Positions 1-7,658 are shown, counted from the first letter of the stretch. The stretch is 32,798 nucleotides of DNA from JBIOWF01 sp044868295 (GCA_044868295.1 JBIOWF010000056.1:1-32798); one strand, 5' to 3'. A program made the numbers and translations. Notes: generated by a model not told the origin, from the sequence alone.

Positions 1-324
1 ACCGCCTTCTTCTGGGGCACCGTGGTCCGCATCGGCCTGCTGCACCATGTGACCTGGTCGATCAACTCGATCTGCCACGTCTTCGGCGAGGAGGCCTTCG
101 AGGTCCGCGACAAGTCCCGCAACGTCTGGTGGCTGGCCATCCCGTCGTTCGGCGAGTCGTGGCACAACCTGCACCACTCCGACCCCACCTGCGCCCGGCA
201 CGGCGTGCTCAAGGGCCAGATCGACCTCAGCGCCGGCCTGATCCGCTGGTTCGAGAAGGCCGGCTGGGTCCACGACGTGCGCTGGCCGAACGCCGAGCGG
301 CTGGCGGCGAAACGACTTGCCTGA
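1..324 (+). CDS. Acyl-CoA (delta-9) fatty acid desaturase, C-terminal part
   Basis: The gene is cut by the left edge; only the last 107 codons are present, read in frame from base 1 to TGA at 322-324. The visible part carries the third histidine box of membrane di-iron desaturases (WHNLHH, near base 162) and the family signature FEVRDKSRN followed by FGESWHNLHHSDP. In this family the boxes ligate two iron ions that use O2 and reduced ferredoxin to introduce a double bond into stearoyl- or palmitoyl-CoA at the membrane. The upstream boxes and membrane segments lie outside the window. A TetR regulator follows on the same strand about 320 bases downstream, a common pairing for lipid genes. That it controls this desaturase is only inferred. 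Family assignment is secure; the precise substrate is not. Confidence 0.93.
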   Translation, partial: TAFFWGTVVRIGLLHHVTWSINSICHVFGEEAFEVRDKSRNVWWLAIPSFGESWHNLHHSDPTCARHGVLKGQIDLSAGLIRWFEKAGWVHDVRWPNAERLAAKRLA

Positions 325-480
325 CCCTGACCCAGCCAATCCCTCGGCCCGCCACCAGGCGGCCCGACCCCGAACATTGCCTGACCCAGACCCAGCCAAT
401 CCCTCGGCCCGCCACCAGGCGGCCCGGCCCCGTACAACGGCCGACCCCTCCGACACTGCGGCTCGCCGCCGGGCGGCTCG
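317..480. repeat. 60-bp tandem repeat with three hairpin-forming cores behind the desaturase
   Basis: A block with period exactly 60 bp (about 317-372 and 377-432, nearly identical) starts at the desaturase stop codon. Each copy contains a GC-rich inverted repeat with an ACCA loop (346-366 and 406-426). A third, more diverged core lies at 460-480. The stems could act as transcription terminators, although no T-tract follows. Nothing in 325-643 looks convincingly coding. The reading frame open upstream of the TetR gene covers these repeats and is probably chance openness in GC-rich DNA. Confidence 0.8.
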
Positions 481-527
481 GGCGCAGGCTCCGGTTGAGG
501 GTGCACCAGCGTCACGTACGGCTGTCG

Positions 528-550
528 CGCGGCCCCTTCCCGGGGCCGCG
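528..550. terminator. Perfect 9-bp GC hairpin, possible terminator
   Basis: CGCGGCCCC and GGGGCCGCG form a perfect 9-bp stem around a 5-base loop, between the desaturase and the TetR gene. It may end desaturase transcription or lie in the 5' leader of the regulator. There is no T-run, as is usual in actinobacteria, so function is inferred from structure alone. Confidence 0.5.
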
Positions 551-643
551 GCGGGAGCCGTACGAGCGCATTTGATGTCGTTTGACGCGAGTGCCGCCCG
601 GCGGAAATCTGTGCCGGTCTCAGGTAATGCTTCGCAACAGGCC

Positions 644-1903
644 ATGATGGAACCCGTGAGCGAGTCCTCCCGATCCCGACGACGCATGACCGGCGCAGAG
701 CGGCGCGAACAGCTCATCCAGATCGGCCGCACCCTTTTCGCGGAGAAGGGCTTCGACGGCACGTCCGTCGAGGAGATCGCCGCGAGTGCCAAGGTCTCCA
801 AACCGGTGGTCTACGAGCACTTCGGCGGCAAGGAAGGCATCTACGCGGTTGTCATCGACCGTGAGATGCAGCGGCTCCTGAGCCTGGTCACGCAGGCGCT
901 CTCGGCGTCGCACGCGCTCGTGAAGCTGGAGCGGGCCGCCTTAGCACTGCTCCAGTACATCGAGGAGAGCAGCGAGGGGTTCCGGATCCTGGTGCGTGAT
1001 TCGCACGCGGCTTCGGGGACCGGCACTTTCGCGAGCCTCATCAGCGACATCGCCAGTCAGGTCGAGGACGTGCTGGCCGACGAGTTCAAGGAACGCGGGT
1101 ACGACCCGAAGCTGGCGCCGATGTACGCGCAGATGCTGGTCGGGATGACGGCGCTCACCGGCCAGTGGTGGCTGGACGAGCGGCGCCCCCGGCGCGAGGA
1201 GGTCGCGGCCCATCTGGTCAACCTCTCCTGGCACGGGTTGACCGGCCTGGATCCGAACCCTCGCCTCACCGCGGCGTCCCGCGGCCTGGTGCTGTCCCCT
1301 TCGGCGGACACTCGTGCGGTACGGCCCAGCGAGCGTGAGCTCAAGGAGCAGGAGAAGGCCCAACGCGAACTGGACAAGGCCCGCGAACGCGAGCTCAAAG
1401 AGCAGGAAAAGCTCCGCGAACGGGAAGAGCGCGAACAGGGGAGGGCCCGCGAACGCGAACTGCGCGAGCAGGAGAAGGCCCAACGCGAACTGGACAAGGC
1501 CCGCGAACGCGAGCTCAAGGAACAGGAAAAACTGCGCGAACGGGAAGAGCGCGAACAGGAGAGGGCCCGCGAACGCGAACTGCGCGAGCAGGAGAAGGCC
1601 CAACGCGAACTGGACAAGGCCCGCGAACGCGAGCTCAAAGAGCAGGAAAAACTGCGCGAACGGGAAGAGCGCGAGCAGGAGAGGCTCAGGGCACAGGAGG
1701 CCAGGGCCGCCGAACGGGAGGGCCGTACGGCCGGTAACACCGACCATGAGGCCCGTACGGCGGGAGCCGCTGGCCAGGAAGCCGGCACGGCGGGAAACGC
1801 CGATCAGGAGGCTGTGGGGGCCGACAGCGGTGGTGCCGGGCGGGCGGTGCCTACGGGTGGCAGGAGCGAGGCCGATCATGGCGAAATCGAGACCTCTGGC
1901 TGA
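644..1903 (+). CDS. TetR/AcrR family regulator with a long repetitive coiled-coil tail
   Basis: A 419-residue protein from ATG 644 (ATG 647 and GTG 656 are alternatives; no strong ribosome binding site separates them). Residues about 20-70 form a TetR helix-turn-helix (LFAEKGFDGTSVEEIA, then VSKPVVYEHFGGKEGIY). Residues to about 215 are a TetR ligand/dimer domain with the pattern YIEESSEGFRILVRDSH, recalling the actinobacterial FasR/Rv3208-type lipid regulators. From about residue 226 the protein departs from the family's usual size of roughly 200 residues. About 120 residues of nearly pure Glu/Arg/Lys/Gln follow in three 40-residue repeats, predicted to be a long charged coiled coil, then a Gly/Ala-rich end. 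Position behind a desaturase suggests lipid control, but this is inference. The tail could mediate oligomerisation or protein contacts. Confidence 0.88.
   Translation: MMEPVSESSRSRRRMTGAERREQLIQIGRTLFAEKGFDGTSVEEIAASAKVSKPVVYEHFGGKEGIYAVVIDREMQRLLSLVTQALSASHALVKLERAALALLQYIEESSEGFRILVRDSHAASGTGTFASLISDIASQVEDVLADEFKERGYDPKLAPMYAQMLVGMTALTGQWWLDERRPRREEVAAHLVNLSWHGLTGLDPNPRLTAASRGLVLSPSADTRAVRPSERELKEQEKAQRELDKARERELKEQEKLREREEREQGRARERELREQEKAQRELDKARERELKEQEKLREREEREQERARERELREQEKAQRELDKARERELKEQEKLREREEREQERLRAQEARAAEREGRTAGNTDHEARTAGAAGQEAGTAGNADQEAVGADSGGAGRAVPTGGRSEADHGEIETSG
1327..1686 (+). repeat. Three 120-bp tandem repeats inside the TetR gene
   Basis: Lines beginning at 1381, 1501 and 1621 are almost identical, giving a period of exactly 120 bp (40 codons) over about three units. 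Each encodes blocks such as RERELKEQEKLREREEREQE followed by RELREQEKAQRELDKA. The near identity at silent positions indicates recent expansion, and the length would be expected to vary between strains without breaking the frame. Confidence 0.95.
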
Positions 1904-1915
1904 CCTGACGTTTTC

Positions 1916-1944
1916 GTTGCGACGAAGTTAACCGTCTGTTCAAT
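1916..1944 (+). promoter_or_regulatory. Putative PHO box upstream of ppk
   Basis: Three GTT-initiated heptamers lie at an exact 11-bp spacing: GTTGCGA at 1916, GTTAACC at 1927 and GTTCAAT at 1938. They end 22 bases before the ppk start. PhoP boxes in Streptomyces consist of 11-bp direct repeat units beginning GTTCACC. ppk is a known PhoP-regulated gene in S. lividans. The match is partial, so PhoP control is a well-motivated inference. Confidence 0.55.
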
Positions 1945-1966
1945 AATTTGGGGCATATTTCGTTAC

Positions 1967-4060
1967 ATGCCGGCCGAAATCTCCTGTGTCCCTCCCCCGG
2001 AAGATCTCCCCCTGCCACAAGACCGTTTCCTCAACCGGGAAGAGAGCTGGCTCCAGTTCAACGAACGTGTGCTCGAGCTGGCCGAGGACCCGTCCGTCCC
2101 GCTGCTGGAACGGGTGCGGTTCCTCGCGATCTTCGCCAGCAATCTCGACGAGTTCTTCCGGGTGCGGGTCGCGGGCCTGAAACGGCGGATGGCCACCGGC
2201 CTGCTGCTGCGGACCAAGAGCGGCCTGAAGCCCCGTGAGGAGCTGGCCCGGATCGCCGCGATCGCGGACGAGCTCGCCCGCAGGCACGCGGCGACCTTCC
2301 ACGATCACATCTCCCCCCAGCTCGCCGAGGCGGGCATCGAGATCGTCCGCTGGGACGATCTAGCCCGAGATGAGCGGACGGCCATGCGCAAGCTGTTCCG
2401 GGAGCGCATCCGGCCTGTTCTGACCCCTCTCGCGGTGGATCCCGCCCACCCGTTTCCGTACATATCCGGACTATCCCTGAACCTCGCCGTCATGGTGCGC
2501 AACCCGGCCAACGGCAACACCGTGTTCGCCCGGGTGAAGGTGCCCTCGCAGCTGCCGAGGTTCGTGAACGTCTCCAGGGAACGGTTCGTGCCGATGGAGG
2601 ACGTCATCGCGGCCCATCTGGGCCAGCTGTTCAAGGGCATGGAGGTGGTGCAGCACCACGTCTTCCGGGTGACCAGGAACGAGGACCTCGACGTCGACGA
2701 GGACGTCACGGAGAACCTGATGCAGGCCCTCGAAAGGGAGTTGCTGCGCCGGCGATTCGGCCCTCCGGTGCGGCTGGAGGTCGAGGACACGATCACGCCC
2801 GAGGTGCTGGAACTGCTGGTCGACGAGCTGGGGGTGGCGGGGCACGAGATCTACCCGTTGCCCGGCCCGCTGGACCTGTCGGGGCTGCACGCGATCGCCG
2901 ACCTCGACCGGGGCGAGTTGAGCTACCGCCCGTTCGTCCCAGGCGAAGCCGTACACGCCGATGACGACATCTTCGCGGTCCTGCGCGAGCGGGACATCCT
3001 GCTGCACCATCCGTACGACTCGTTCTCCACGAGCGTGCAGCGGTTCGTGGAGCAGGCGGCGGCGGACCCGAACGTGCTCGCGATCAAGCAGACGCTCTAC
3101 CGGACGAGCGGCGACTCCCCCATCGTGGACGCGCTGATCGACGCGGCGGAGGCGGGCAAGCAGGTCGTGGTCGTGGTCGAGATCAAGGCGCGGTTCGACG
3201 AGCACGCGAACATCTCGTGGGCCCGCAAGCTGGAGAAGGCGGGCTGCCATGTCGTCTACGGCGTGCTCGGCCTCAAGACGCACTGCAAGCTGGCGCTGGT
3301 GGTCCGGCAGGAGGCCGGCGGCGAGTTGCGGCGCTACTGCCACATCGGCACCGGCAACTACAACCCCAAGACGGCACGCGTCTACGAGGACTTCGGCCTG
3401 CTCACGGCTGATCCGCTCGCGGGCGAGGACGTCACGGACCTGTTCATCCATCTGACGGGATATTCCAACCACTCGGCCTACCGGCGGCTGCTGGTGGCGC
3501 CGCACTCGCTCCGGCAGGGTCTGCTGGCGCGGATCGAGCGGGAGATCTCCCACCAGAAGGCCGGCCGCCCGGCGAGGATCCGGATCAAGACGAACTCGCT
3601 GGTGGACGAGCCGATCATCGACGCTTTGTACCGGGCCTCGCGCGAGGGCGTCCCGGTCGACATCTGGGTACGTGGCATCTGCACACTTCGGCCGGGAATT
3701 CCGGGTTTGTCGGAGACGATCCGGGTCAGGAGTGTTCTGGGCCGGTTCCTGGAACACTCGCGCGTCTTCGAGTTCGGCGCAGGCCGGCGTCCTGAGATGT
3801 GGATCGGGAGTGCCGATCTCATGCGCCGCAATCTGGATCGGCGGGTGGAGGCGCTGGTGCGGGTCACCAGCGCGCAGGACCGCGCGTACCTCGCTGAACT
3901 GCTCGATCTCGCGATGAAGGACACCACGACGGCGTGGTCGCTCAACTCTGACGGAAAGTGGCTGCGCCACCAGGGAGATCTCGACCTTCAGCATCATCTG
4001 ATCGGGACCCGGCGGTGGCGGACGGTGAACGACTCGCCAAACCTGGACCAGGGATGCTGA
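1967..4060 (+). CDS. ppk: Polyphosphate kinase PPK1
   Basis: A 697-residue cytosolic or membrane-associated enzyme that reversibly transfers the gamma-phosphate of ATP to polyphosphate. The N-terminal domain begins with the family signature RFLNREESWLQFNERVLELA and FASNLDEFFRVRVAGLK. The two phospholipase-D-like catalytic domains follow. The autophosphorylated histidine is H439 in LKTHCKLALVVR and the second catalytic histidine is H597 in FLEHSRVFEFG. GTGNYNPKTARVYEDFGL is the conserved loop between them. Length matches the family (about 690-740). ATG 1967 has no clear Shine-Dalgarno sequence, and the region just upstream carries a PHO-box-like repeat. The stop overlaps the start of the next gene, so the two are translationally coupled. 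Confidence 0.97.
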   Translation: MPAEISCVPPPEDLPLPQDRFLNREESWLQFNERVLELAEDPSVPLLERVRFLAIFASNLDEFFRVRVAGLKRRMATGLLLRTKSGLKPREELARIAAIADELARRHAATFHDHISPQLAEAGIEIVRWDDLARDERTAMRKLFRERIRPVLTPLAVDPAHPFPYISGLSLNLAVMVRNPANGNTVFARVKVPSQLPRFVNVSRERFVPMEDVIAAHLGQLFKGMEVVQHHVFRVTRNEDLDVDEDVTENLMQALERELLRRRFGPPVRLEVEDTITPEVLELLVDELGVAGHEIYPLPGPLDLSGLHAIADLDRGELSYRPFVPGEAVHADDDIFAVLRERDILLHHPYDSFSTSVQRFVEQAAADPNVLAIKQTLYRTSGDSPIVDALIDAAEAGKQVVVVVEIKARFDEHANISWARKLEKAGCHVVYGVLGLKTHCKLALVVRQEAGGELRRYCHIGTGNYNPKTARVYEDFGLLTADPLAGEDVTDLFIHLTGYSNHSAYRRLLVAPHSLRQGLLARIEREISHQKAGRPARIRIKTNSLVDEPIIDALYRASREGVPVDIWVRGICTLRPGIPGLSETIRVRSVLGRFLEHSRVFEFGAGRRPEMWIGSADLMRRNLDRRVEALVRVTSAQDRAYLAELLDLAMKDTTTAWSLNSDGKWLRHQGDLDLQHHLIGTRRWRTVNDSPNLDQGC

Positions 4061-4953
4061 TGATCGAGCCGCAGGTGCGACCAACTGACATGATCCGGGC
4101 GGCCGGGGCGGTGGTGTGGCGGGGGGACGAGGCCGACCCCGAGGTGGCGCTGGTACACCGGCCCAAGTACGACGACTGGACCCTCCCCAAGGGAAAACTC
4201 AAGCCGGGCGAGCACGTGATCGCCGGAGGGCTGCGCGAGGTGGCCGAGGAGACGGGCCTGGACGTGGTCCTCGGCCGTTCGCTGCCGCCGATCCACTACC
4301 TGAAGGACGGCCGCCTCAAGCGGGTGGACTACTGGGTGGCGCGTGCCGTCGGCACGCGGGGCTCCGCCGACGAGGACGAGGTGGATCAGGTGGTCTGGCT
4401 CTCGCTCGACGAGGCCAGGCAGCGGCTCACCTACGAGTGGGACGCGGGCCTGCTGCGCGCACTCACCGCCGCGCCGCTGGCGACCACCCCATTGATCTTC
4501 GTACGGCACGGCCTGGCCGGGTCACGCCAGGACTGGCCGGGCGACGACGATGAGCGCCCGCTCGACCAGTTCGGCGAGGCGCAGGCGGAGGCCCTCGCCG
4601 AGGTCCTGTACGGCTATCGCCCCACGACGCTGGTGAGCTCTCCGAGCAGGCGCTGCACGCAGACGCTTGAGCCGTACGCGCGACGGCACGGGCTGGAGAT
4701 CCGGCGGGAGAAGGCGCTGTCGGAGACCGGCTATGACCCGAGCCTCTCCCTGCGCCTGGTGCTGGAGCTGTTGGACTCGGGCGAGCCGGCGGCGGTCTGC
4801 AGCCATGGGAAGGTGCTACCGGAGCTGATCACCGGATTGTGCGAGACCCGGATGCACAGCCGCCCGGTCGACACCCACCTCCGAAAGGGAGAGTTCGCCG
4901 TCCTCCACCACACCACGGACCGGATCGCGAGCGTGGAGCGCTACATGACATGA
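4060..4953 (+). CDS. mutT1: MutT1-type Nudix hydrolase fused to a histidine phosphatase
   Basis: A 297-residue, two-domain protein. The Nudix box at about residues 45-67 is complete (GKLKPGE, seven residues, REVAEETGL). The C-terminal half is a phosphoglycerate-mutase-like histidine phosphatase with the RHG motif near residue 149 and a second histidine in CSHGK. Mycobacterial MutT1 (Rv2985) has the same architecture, degrades 8-oxo-(d)GTP and diadenosine polyphosphates, and lies beside ppk1 (Rv2984). ATG 4060 is chosen because AGGG lies 7-10 bases upstream and it overlaps the ppk TGA by one base; ATG 4054 is an alternative. The gene protects the nucleotide pool, and the coupling with ppk may link it to phosphate metabolism. 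Confidence 0.93.
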   Translation: MIEPQVRPTDMIRAAGAVVWRGDEADPEVALVHRPKYDDWTLPKGKLKPGEHVIAGGLREVAEETGLDVVLGRSLPPIHYLKDGRLKRVDYWVARAVGTRGSADEDEVDQVVWLSLDEARQRLTYEWDAGLLRALTAAPLATTPLIFVRHGLAGSRQDWPGDDDERPLDQFGEAQAEALAEVLYGYRPTTLVSSPSRRCTQTLEPYARRHGLEIRREKALSETGYDPSLSLRLVLELLDSGEPAAVCSHGKVLPELITGLCETRMHSRPVDTHLRKGEFAVLHHTTDRIASVERYMT

Positions 4954-4974
4954 CAGGCCTCTGGCCCCACAGGG

Positions 4975-6441
4975 TTAGGTCGTTGACGTGACCTTGGCCC
5001 ACACGCCGGGGAACTCCGCGTGGGCGCGCTCCGCGGTCGCTCGTTCGATCCCGACCAGGACGCCATAGGTGAAGGTGTCCTCGCCCGCCTGTCTGGCCGT
5101 CTCCGCCTCCTCGGCCAGCACACCCTGAGCCACCACGCCGTCCTGATGCCGCCCCAGGACCTCCTGTACGGCTTCCGCCCGCTTGGCCAGGCCGGGCAGC
5201 CCGACCACCTCTGCCGTATAGCGGGCGCGCTTGGCGGCCTTGCGCACGTCGTGCATGGCGATCTCACGCTCGTCGGCGTCCTCGATGGCCTGCGCGGTGT
5301 CGTAGAAGTCGACGACGCGCTCCCAGCCCCTGGCCGCGATCTTCCCCAGCGGTGCGCCCGCGCTCTTCGCGGCGAGCCGGCTGAGCGGCGGATCGGCCAC
5401 GAGTGCGTCGAGGCTGTCGAGGAGCGCGAAGTAGCGGGCGCCGCCGAGCGCCTCCCTGACCCGGGCGTACGCCTCCTGCTCCTTGCCCTCCAGGTCCGCG
5501 CCAAGCCTCTGGCGTACGGGCCCGGTGATCAGCTCTGGCGCCAGGCCGGTGAAGTGCCTCTCGAAGCGGGCCCGGATGACCTCCAGGTCGCGCACCTCGC
5601 CCAGGACGTTTCCGAGCCATTTGAGCTCTTCCTGGACGTCGTCCGTACCGGGAAGGAGGGATTTGAACGCCTTCAGCGCGCTGCGCATGCGGCGGGCGGC
5701 CACGCGGGCCTGGTGCACGGCGTCGTCCTCGGCCTGGCGGACCCTCGGATCCTGCGCGGTCAGAGCGTTGACCTGGGCCTTGAGGTAGTCGATCACAACC
5801 TCCCCGGCCGAACCCGGGGCGGGCGGATGAACCGGCCTGGCGGGGATCTCGCCAAGGAGGCGGGCCAGCTTGCTCGCCGAATCGGCGGGGACGGCCCCGG
5901 CCTTGCGCAGACGCTTGCCGACACGCTTGAGCGTGCGTTCGTCGGCTTCCTTCAGCTCGGCCTCGACCTCGCGCCAGCGCTGCACCTGGGGGGTGTCGCC
6001 GAACACGGTGCCTTTGACCCGGTCGTCGGCGATCTCCAGCATGAGCTTTCCGTCGGCGTCCTGGAGCCGGGTGAGGCTGCGGCGGGTGTCCAGCTCGGCG
6101 ACCGGGCCGAGCTCGGCTCCTCTGGTGTAGGCGAGGACGAGCTGGGCCAGCTCCGCAGGAACGATCTTGGTGCTGCGGGTGAGCGGATGGGTGATCTCCT
6201 GGCGGGCGCCCTTGGCCTTGGGCAGCTTGAGATGCCATCCCGCGTCGTCGCCGCCGCGTCTTCTGCGCAGGGTGATCCCGCGGGCGGCGAGCCGCAGGTC
6301 GGGGGTGTCGAAGTAGAGCGCGACGAGCTGGTGGCTGCGAGGTCCGACCACCTCCGCACAGCCGGGCACTCCGCTGAGGTCCGGCACGGAGAAGTCAGCC
6401 GGAACGTCGAACTTGTCCTCGATCTCGATCGCCACAGTCAC
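4975..6441 (-). CDS. CYTH and CHAD domain protein
   Basis: A 488-residue protein. The N-terminal CYTH (triphosphate tunnel) domain shows the ExExK motif in IEIEDKF plus the basic run ITLRRRRGG and WHLKLPKA. These residues bind triphosphate or polyphosphate. From about residue 215 to the end lies a CHAD domain, a helical bundle rich in conserved His/Arg/Lys (VHQARVAARRMRSALKAFK and MHDVRKAAKRARYTAEV). CHAD proteins are known to bind polyphosphate and localise to polyphosphate granules. The gene converges on ppk-mutT1 with only 21 bases between stops, which supports a polyphosphate role. The start is GTG 6441; GTG 6435 has a better-spaced GGGG and could be the true start. Whether the CYTH domain hydrolyses tripolyphosphate is not visible. 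Confidence 0.93.
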   Translation of the reverse strand: MTVAIEIEDKFDVPADFSVPDLSGVPGCAEVVGPRSHQLVALYFDTPDLRLAARGITLRRRRGGDDAGWHLKLPKAKGARQEITHPLTRSTKIVPAELAQLVLAYTRGAELGPVAELDTRRSLTRLQDADGKLMLEIADDRVKGTVFGDTPQVQRWREVEAELKEADERTLKRVGKRLRKAGAVPADSASKLARLLGEIPARPVHPPAPGSAGEVVIDYLKAQVNALTAQDPRVRQAEDDAVHQARVAARRMRSALKAFKSLLPGTDDVQEELKWLGNVLGEVRDLEVIRARFERHFTGLAPELITGPVRQRLGADLEGKEQEAYARVREALGGARYFALLDSLDALVADPPLSRLAAKSAGAPLGKIAARGWERVVDFYDTAQAIEDADEREIAMHDVRKAAKRARYTAEVVGLPGLAKRAEAVQEVLGRHQDGVVAQGVLAEEAETARQAGEDTFTYGVLVGIERATAERAHAEFPGVWAKVTSTT

Positions 6442-6641
6442 CCCGCGGTTAACCCATTGCTACCGATTTGCGGCAATGATGCCACGCCAAGGTAAACAAA
6501 AGAGTGACCGGCGGTCAGGTCGGCTGCAGACCTTCACTCAGCCACCTTCTCTCCCGCTGGCCACACCGGTTCAGCCGGGCGTCGCGCGTTTCTGCAGCAT
6601 ATGTCGGTTGAGCACGTGGTCGGACGCTTCCGCCGAGCGTT

Positions 6642-6911
6642 TCATCGGGCGTGGTCCTTGCCTGCCTGAGCCACCACGAAGATCCGGCGGAAGGGAAAGG
6701 CGGTGCCGTACGGCCTGCGCGGATATGCCCCACCGAGAAGGCGGGCACAGTCCGCGAGGAAGGCGCTCCGCCGCTCGGGAGCGAGCCGGTCGAGCATGGG
6801 TCGCAGTGCGGTGCCCTTGACCCAGTTGAGCACGGCGTCCTCTCCCTGGAGGACGTGGACATACGTGGCCTCCCAGGCGTCAACGGCTGTCTTCCGGCAC
6901 GACACCTCCAT
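6642..6911 (-). pseudogene. tam: Remnant of trans-aconitate 2-methyltransferase (tam), C-terminal third only
   Basis: The readable frame contains VDAWEATYVHVLQGEDAVLNW, KGTALRPML and PFRRIFVVA, which match the last 80 or so residues of trans-aconitate 2-methyltransferase (full length about 250-260). The SAM-binding N-terminal two thirds are missing. A good ribosome binding site (GGAGG, 6909-6905) is followed by a GTG (6900-6898) and six codons, then an immediate TGA because the downstream tam codons are in another frame. This looks like an internal deletion from about codon 7 to codon 165 that left the native start region. An ATG at 6911 opens the remaining frame but has no ribosome binding site. 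The neighbouring MarR gene diverges from it. Confidence 0.82.
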
Positions 6912-6912
6912 T

Positions 6913-6953
6913 TATCTTGATATCAAGATACTTGATATCAATAGAGATATCTC
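6913..6953. promoter_or_regulatory. Cluster of three palindromes, MarR operator
   Basis: Between the tam remnant and the MarR gene lie three perfect palindromes: TATCTTGATATCAAGATA (6913-6930), TTGATATCAA (6932-6941) and GAGATATCTC (6944-6953). The TTGATATCAA core occurs twice, 15 bp apart. Such AT-rich palindromes in a GC-rich genome, in a divergent promoter next to a MarR gene, are typical autoregulatory operators. Confidence 0.85.
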
Positions 6954-6981
6954 GATGTCAAGAAAAGCTACACTCGTGCAC

Positions 6982-7494
6982 ATGACGATCCAGAGGCCTG
7001 TCGAGGACGAGGTGGACCGGCTGGTCGCTGCCTGGAACCAGGAGCGCCCCGACCTGGACGTCACGCCGCTCGAAGTGCTCAGCCGGGTTTCGCGGCTGAG
7101 CCGGCACCTGGAGCGGGCACGCCGGGCGGCCTTCGCCGATCACTCCGTCGAACCATGGGAGTTCGACGTGCTGACGGCGCTCCGCCGGGCTGGCGACCCG
7201 TACGAGCTGAGCCCGGGCGCGCTACTGCACGCCACCCTGGTCACCTCGGGAACGATGACCAACCGGATCGACCGGATGGTCGCCACGGGGCTGGTCAAGA
7301 GGCGCCCCGACCCGGAGGACCGGCGGGGGGTGCTCGTCCGCCTGACCACGGCCGGGATGGAGCGGGTCGACGCCGCGTTCGCCGACCTGCTGCGCCGCGA
7401 GCAGGAGCTGCTGGCCGGTCTCGGCAGGCAGGAGCAGCAGGTCCTCTCCGGCCTGCTGCGGACTCTGCTCGCCCCCTTCGACTCGCCCGGCTAA
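6982..7494 (+). CDS. MarR family regulator, likely TamR-like (UrtR group)
   Basis: A 170-residue winged-helix repressor. The extra N-terminal helix with Trp (VDRLVAAWNQERPDLDV) resembles the urate-responsive (UrtR) subgroup that includes HucR, MftR and TamR. The recognition helix is around LLHATLVTSGTMTNRIDRMV and the wing is DPEDRRGVLVRLT. In Streptomyces coelicolor, TamR is encoded divergently from trans-aconitate methyltransferase (tam), which it represses until citrate or aconitate analogues bind. Here the same divergent arrangement faces a tam remnant. ATG 6982 fits homologous N-termini; ATG 6955 is an in-frame alternative lying next to the operator. Neither has a clear Shine-Dalgarno sequence, so a leaderless message is possible. 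TamR identity is inferred from context. Confidence 0.88.
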   Translation: MTIQRPVEDEVDRLVAAWNQERPDLDVTPLEVLSRVSRLSRHLERARRAAFADHSVEPWEFDVLTALRRAGDPYELSPGALLHATLVTSGTMTNRIDRMVATGLVKRRPDPEDRRGVLVRLTTAGMERVDAAFADLLRREQELLAGLGRQEQQVLSGLLRTLLAPFDSPG

Positions 7495-7508
7495 TGGCCT
7501 CGCCGCCT

Positions 7509-7658
7509 GCTCCGGGCCTATTTCCGGCCCGCTCCTGACCTGTTCCGCCTTTTGCGGGCCTACGGCGGGCCGCTCCGGACCTACTCGGGCGTATCGCGGA
7601 CTGCCGGGCGTATCGCGGACCCACTCGACACGTATCGCGACCTGCTCCGGACCTATTG
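7509..7658. repeat. Degenerate short repeats downstream of marR
   Basis: GCTCCGG(G/A)CCTA recurs at 7509, 7572 and 7644, and GGGCGTATCGCGGAC occurs at 7587 and 7606. The 280 bases between the MarR gene and the nucleotidyltransferase show no convincing gene otherwise. Confidence 0.5.

Noticed and set aside
317..480. CRISPR array suggested by regular 60-bp spacing.
   Set aside because: The whole 60-bp period is repeated, spacers included, and no cas genes are present. It is an ordinary tandem repeat.
317..643. N-terminal extension of the TetR frame over the 60-bp repeats.
   Set aside because: It translates repeats and hairpins, and TetR homologues begin shortly before the helix-turn-helix, consistent with ATG 644.
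5020..6495. A plus-strand open frame of about 490 codons opposite the CYTH-CHAD gene.
   Set aside because: The minus-strand protein has ExExK and CHAD motifs; the plus-strand translation has no recognisable features and mirrors codon bias.
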